DNA from: an uncultured beta proteobacterium
Lineage (GTDB): Bacteria > Pseudomonadota > Gammaproteobacteria > Burkholderiales > Burkholderiaceae_C
Direction: 5' to 3'
DNA length: 64,000 bases
Assembly: GCA_903905735.1 (NCBI GenBank)
Contig: CAIVHU010000072.1
Span: 1-64,000, forward strand
Shown here piece by piece: positions 61,540 through 64,000 of the stretch. Position numbers and translations under genes: made by a program. How positions within the stretch are numbered: position 1 is the first letter of the stretch; every line of letters starts with the position of its first letter. Under the pieces are notes generated by a model, which worked only from the letters and a program-made list of their open reading frames with translations, searched no databases and was not told the DNA's origin.

Positions 61540-63085
61540 ATAGCGTCTCCACAGTAATGGTAGTCACACCATGTTCCATAGCGTATCGTTCAGTATTGCG
61601 TTTGGCCTTGCCGCGTACGAAGAACGGGATTTTCCCAAGTTCTTTTTCGGCATCAGTGCCCCACATTGCTGGTTCAGTTAGAGCTGCACTTGTTTGGGGC
61701 AATGCGATCTGGACACTTTCTTTATCGGGCACAACCGTCGCTTGTGCGACCTGACTGCGACTTGATCCCAGATGAGAGGGTGCCGCACCATCGTGAAACT
61801 CAAAGTCTTCACGAAACATGCCAAGCAAATGTTCTTCCAGTCCCATCATCAAGGGATAGACCCAGGTGTCGAACAAAACATTGGCACCCTCAAATCCCAT
61901 TTGGGGTGCATAGCGGGCAGGGTAGTCTTGGATATGGACCGGCGCAGATATGACGGCACAGGGGATACCCAGCCGTTTGGCGATGTGCCGTTCCATTTGC
62001 GTGCCCAGGATCAGCTCGGGGTGAAGGCCTTTGATCTGTTCCTCGACCATCAGGTAGTCATCGGTGATCAGCGGCTCTACGTGGTATTTATTGGCTGCGT
62101 CACGCACTTCTCTGGCAAATTCACGGCTGTAGGTTCCCATGCCAGCGACTTCAAACCCCATTTCCTCCGTCGCAAACCGGGCCGCTGCAACCACGTGAGA
62201 AGCATCACCGAATAGAAAGACACGCTTGCCCGTGAGGTAAGTGGAGTCAACAGACCTGGAGAACCAAACCGAACGCACGTCTTTTTCGAGACCTTGCGGG
62301 ATCTCCACTCCTGCCAGTGCCGCCACCTCCTTGATGAAATCACGGGTTGCACCGACCCCGATTGGCATGATGCGGGTAAATGGCTGATTGAATTGTCGCT
62401 CGAGCCATTGCGCAGTCAAGCTGGCAATTTCAGGATAAAGCACAACGTTGAAGTCAGCTTGCGCCATATTTTGAATGGCTTGAACAGAGGCATTCAAAGG
62501 AGCGATTACCGCAACGTCAATTCCTATGGCCTGCAAAAGTTGCGTGATTTCGCGAACATCGTCACGATGCCGAAATCCCAGCGCTGTAGGTCCCAGAATG
62601 TTGCAACGTGGTTTGTGCGGAGAGACAGATGTACTCTTGCCGGGTGCCTTGACCAGGCTGCGGACAAGCTGATAAAAAGTTTCAGATGCGCCCCAGTTTT
62701 CTTTGCGCTGATAGGCTGGCAACTCAAGCGGTATCACCGGTACGGGCAAATTCAAGGCTTGTGCCAGTCCGCCCGGGTCATCTTGAATCAATTCCGCTGT
62801 ACAAGAAGAACCGACCAAGACTGCATTGGGCTTGAAACGATCATACGCGCTGGAAACGGCGTCTTTGAAAAGTTGTGCTGTGTCACTACCCAGATCCCTC
62901 GCCTGAAAAGTGGTGTATGTAACGGGCGGGCGTCTAGGTAACCGTTCTATCATGGTGAATAGAAGGTCTGCATATGTATCACCCTGCGGCGCATGTAATA
63001 CATAGTGCACGTCAGTCATGGCCGTTGCGACACGCATGGCTCCTACATGCGGAGGGCCTTCATAAGTCCAAAGTGTGAGCTGCAT
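61511..63085 (-). CDS. bchB: Light-independent protochlorophyllide reductase subunit B
   Basis: A 524-residue NifK-like subunit of DPOR. It starts [41 protein letters not shown] lies near 93-110, and the C-terminal PCR small domain ends the chain. With BchN it reduces ring D of protochlorophyllide without light. bchN ends 11 bases before its ATG. Confidence 0.97.
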
Positions 63086-63096
63086 TTGAGTGATGT

Positions 63097-64000
<904 letters not shown>

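Overview
The window reads as chromosomal DNA of a photosynthetic betaproteobacterium of the Comamonadaceae, closest in style to Rhodoferax/Rubrivivax (inference from gene content, not from a search). The grounds are a complete nuo operon in the order tpiA-secG-tRNA-Leu-nuoA-N, short comamonad-style dispersed hairpin repeats, a type-2 reaction centre with tetraheme PufC, spheroidene-pathway carotenoid genes including crtA, and an LH2 alpha chain with a long Ala-rich tail.

Layout. 1-9.7 kb is housekeeping: a cupredoxin/FTR1 iron-uptake pair, tsaD, a small heat-shock protein, an amino-acid-type ABC binding protein, rpsO-pnp, a quinone oxidoreductase, tpiA and secG. tRNA-Leu(GAG) and the 14-gene nuo operon fill 9.6-24.1 kb. 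A Nudix hydrolase, a 1586-residue NAD-glutamate dehydrogenase, two small hypothetical genes and an MsbA-like exporter run to 32.2 kb.

From 32.4 kb to the right edge is a photosynthesis gene cluster of two converging superoperons. The plus-strand arm is crtE-crtF-bchC-bchX-bchY-bchZ-(43-aa ORF)-pufB-(74-aa ORF)-pufA-pufL-pufM-pufC-crtA-crtD-crtC-pucB-pucA-pucC-(30-aa ORF). The minus-strand arm is bchN-bchB-bchH-bchL-bchM-lhaA-puhA-puhB-puhC-acsF-puhE-crtB. The arms meet with one base between stop codons near 49.766 kb. A divergent B12-binding PpaA/AerR-type regulator lies left of crtE. TGT-N12-ACA sites of the PpsR/CrtJ type overlap strong sigma70-like promoters in front of crtE and bchC.

Together these genes cover the chlorophyllide branch from protoporphyrin (bchH, bchM, acsF, bchLNB, bchXYZ, bchC), most of the spheroidene/spheroidenone pathway (crtE, B, C, D, F, A), the reaction centre (pufLM, puhA, pufC), both antennae (pufBA, pucBA) and assembly factors (lhaA, pucC, puhB, puhC, puhE). 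Not seen here are crtI, bchF, bchG, bchP, bchI, bchD and ppsR; bchN runs off the right edge.

The most novel material is a set of very small genes hidden among the antenna genes: a 74-residue single-helix membrane protein between pufB and pufA, a 43-residue ORF rich in RNA hairpins at the classical pufQ position between bchZ and pufB, and a 30-residue membrane peptide after pucC. A probably leaderless bchC transcript and a possible about 200-base crtD/crtC coding overlap also deserve a second look.
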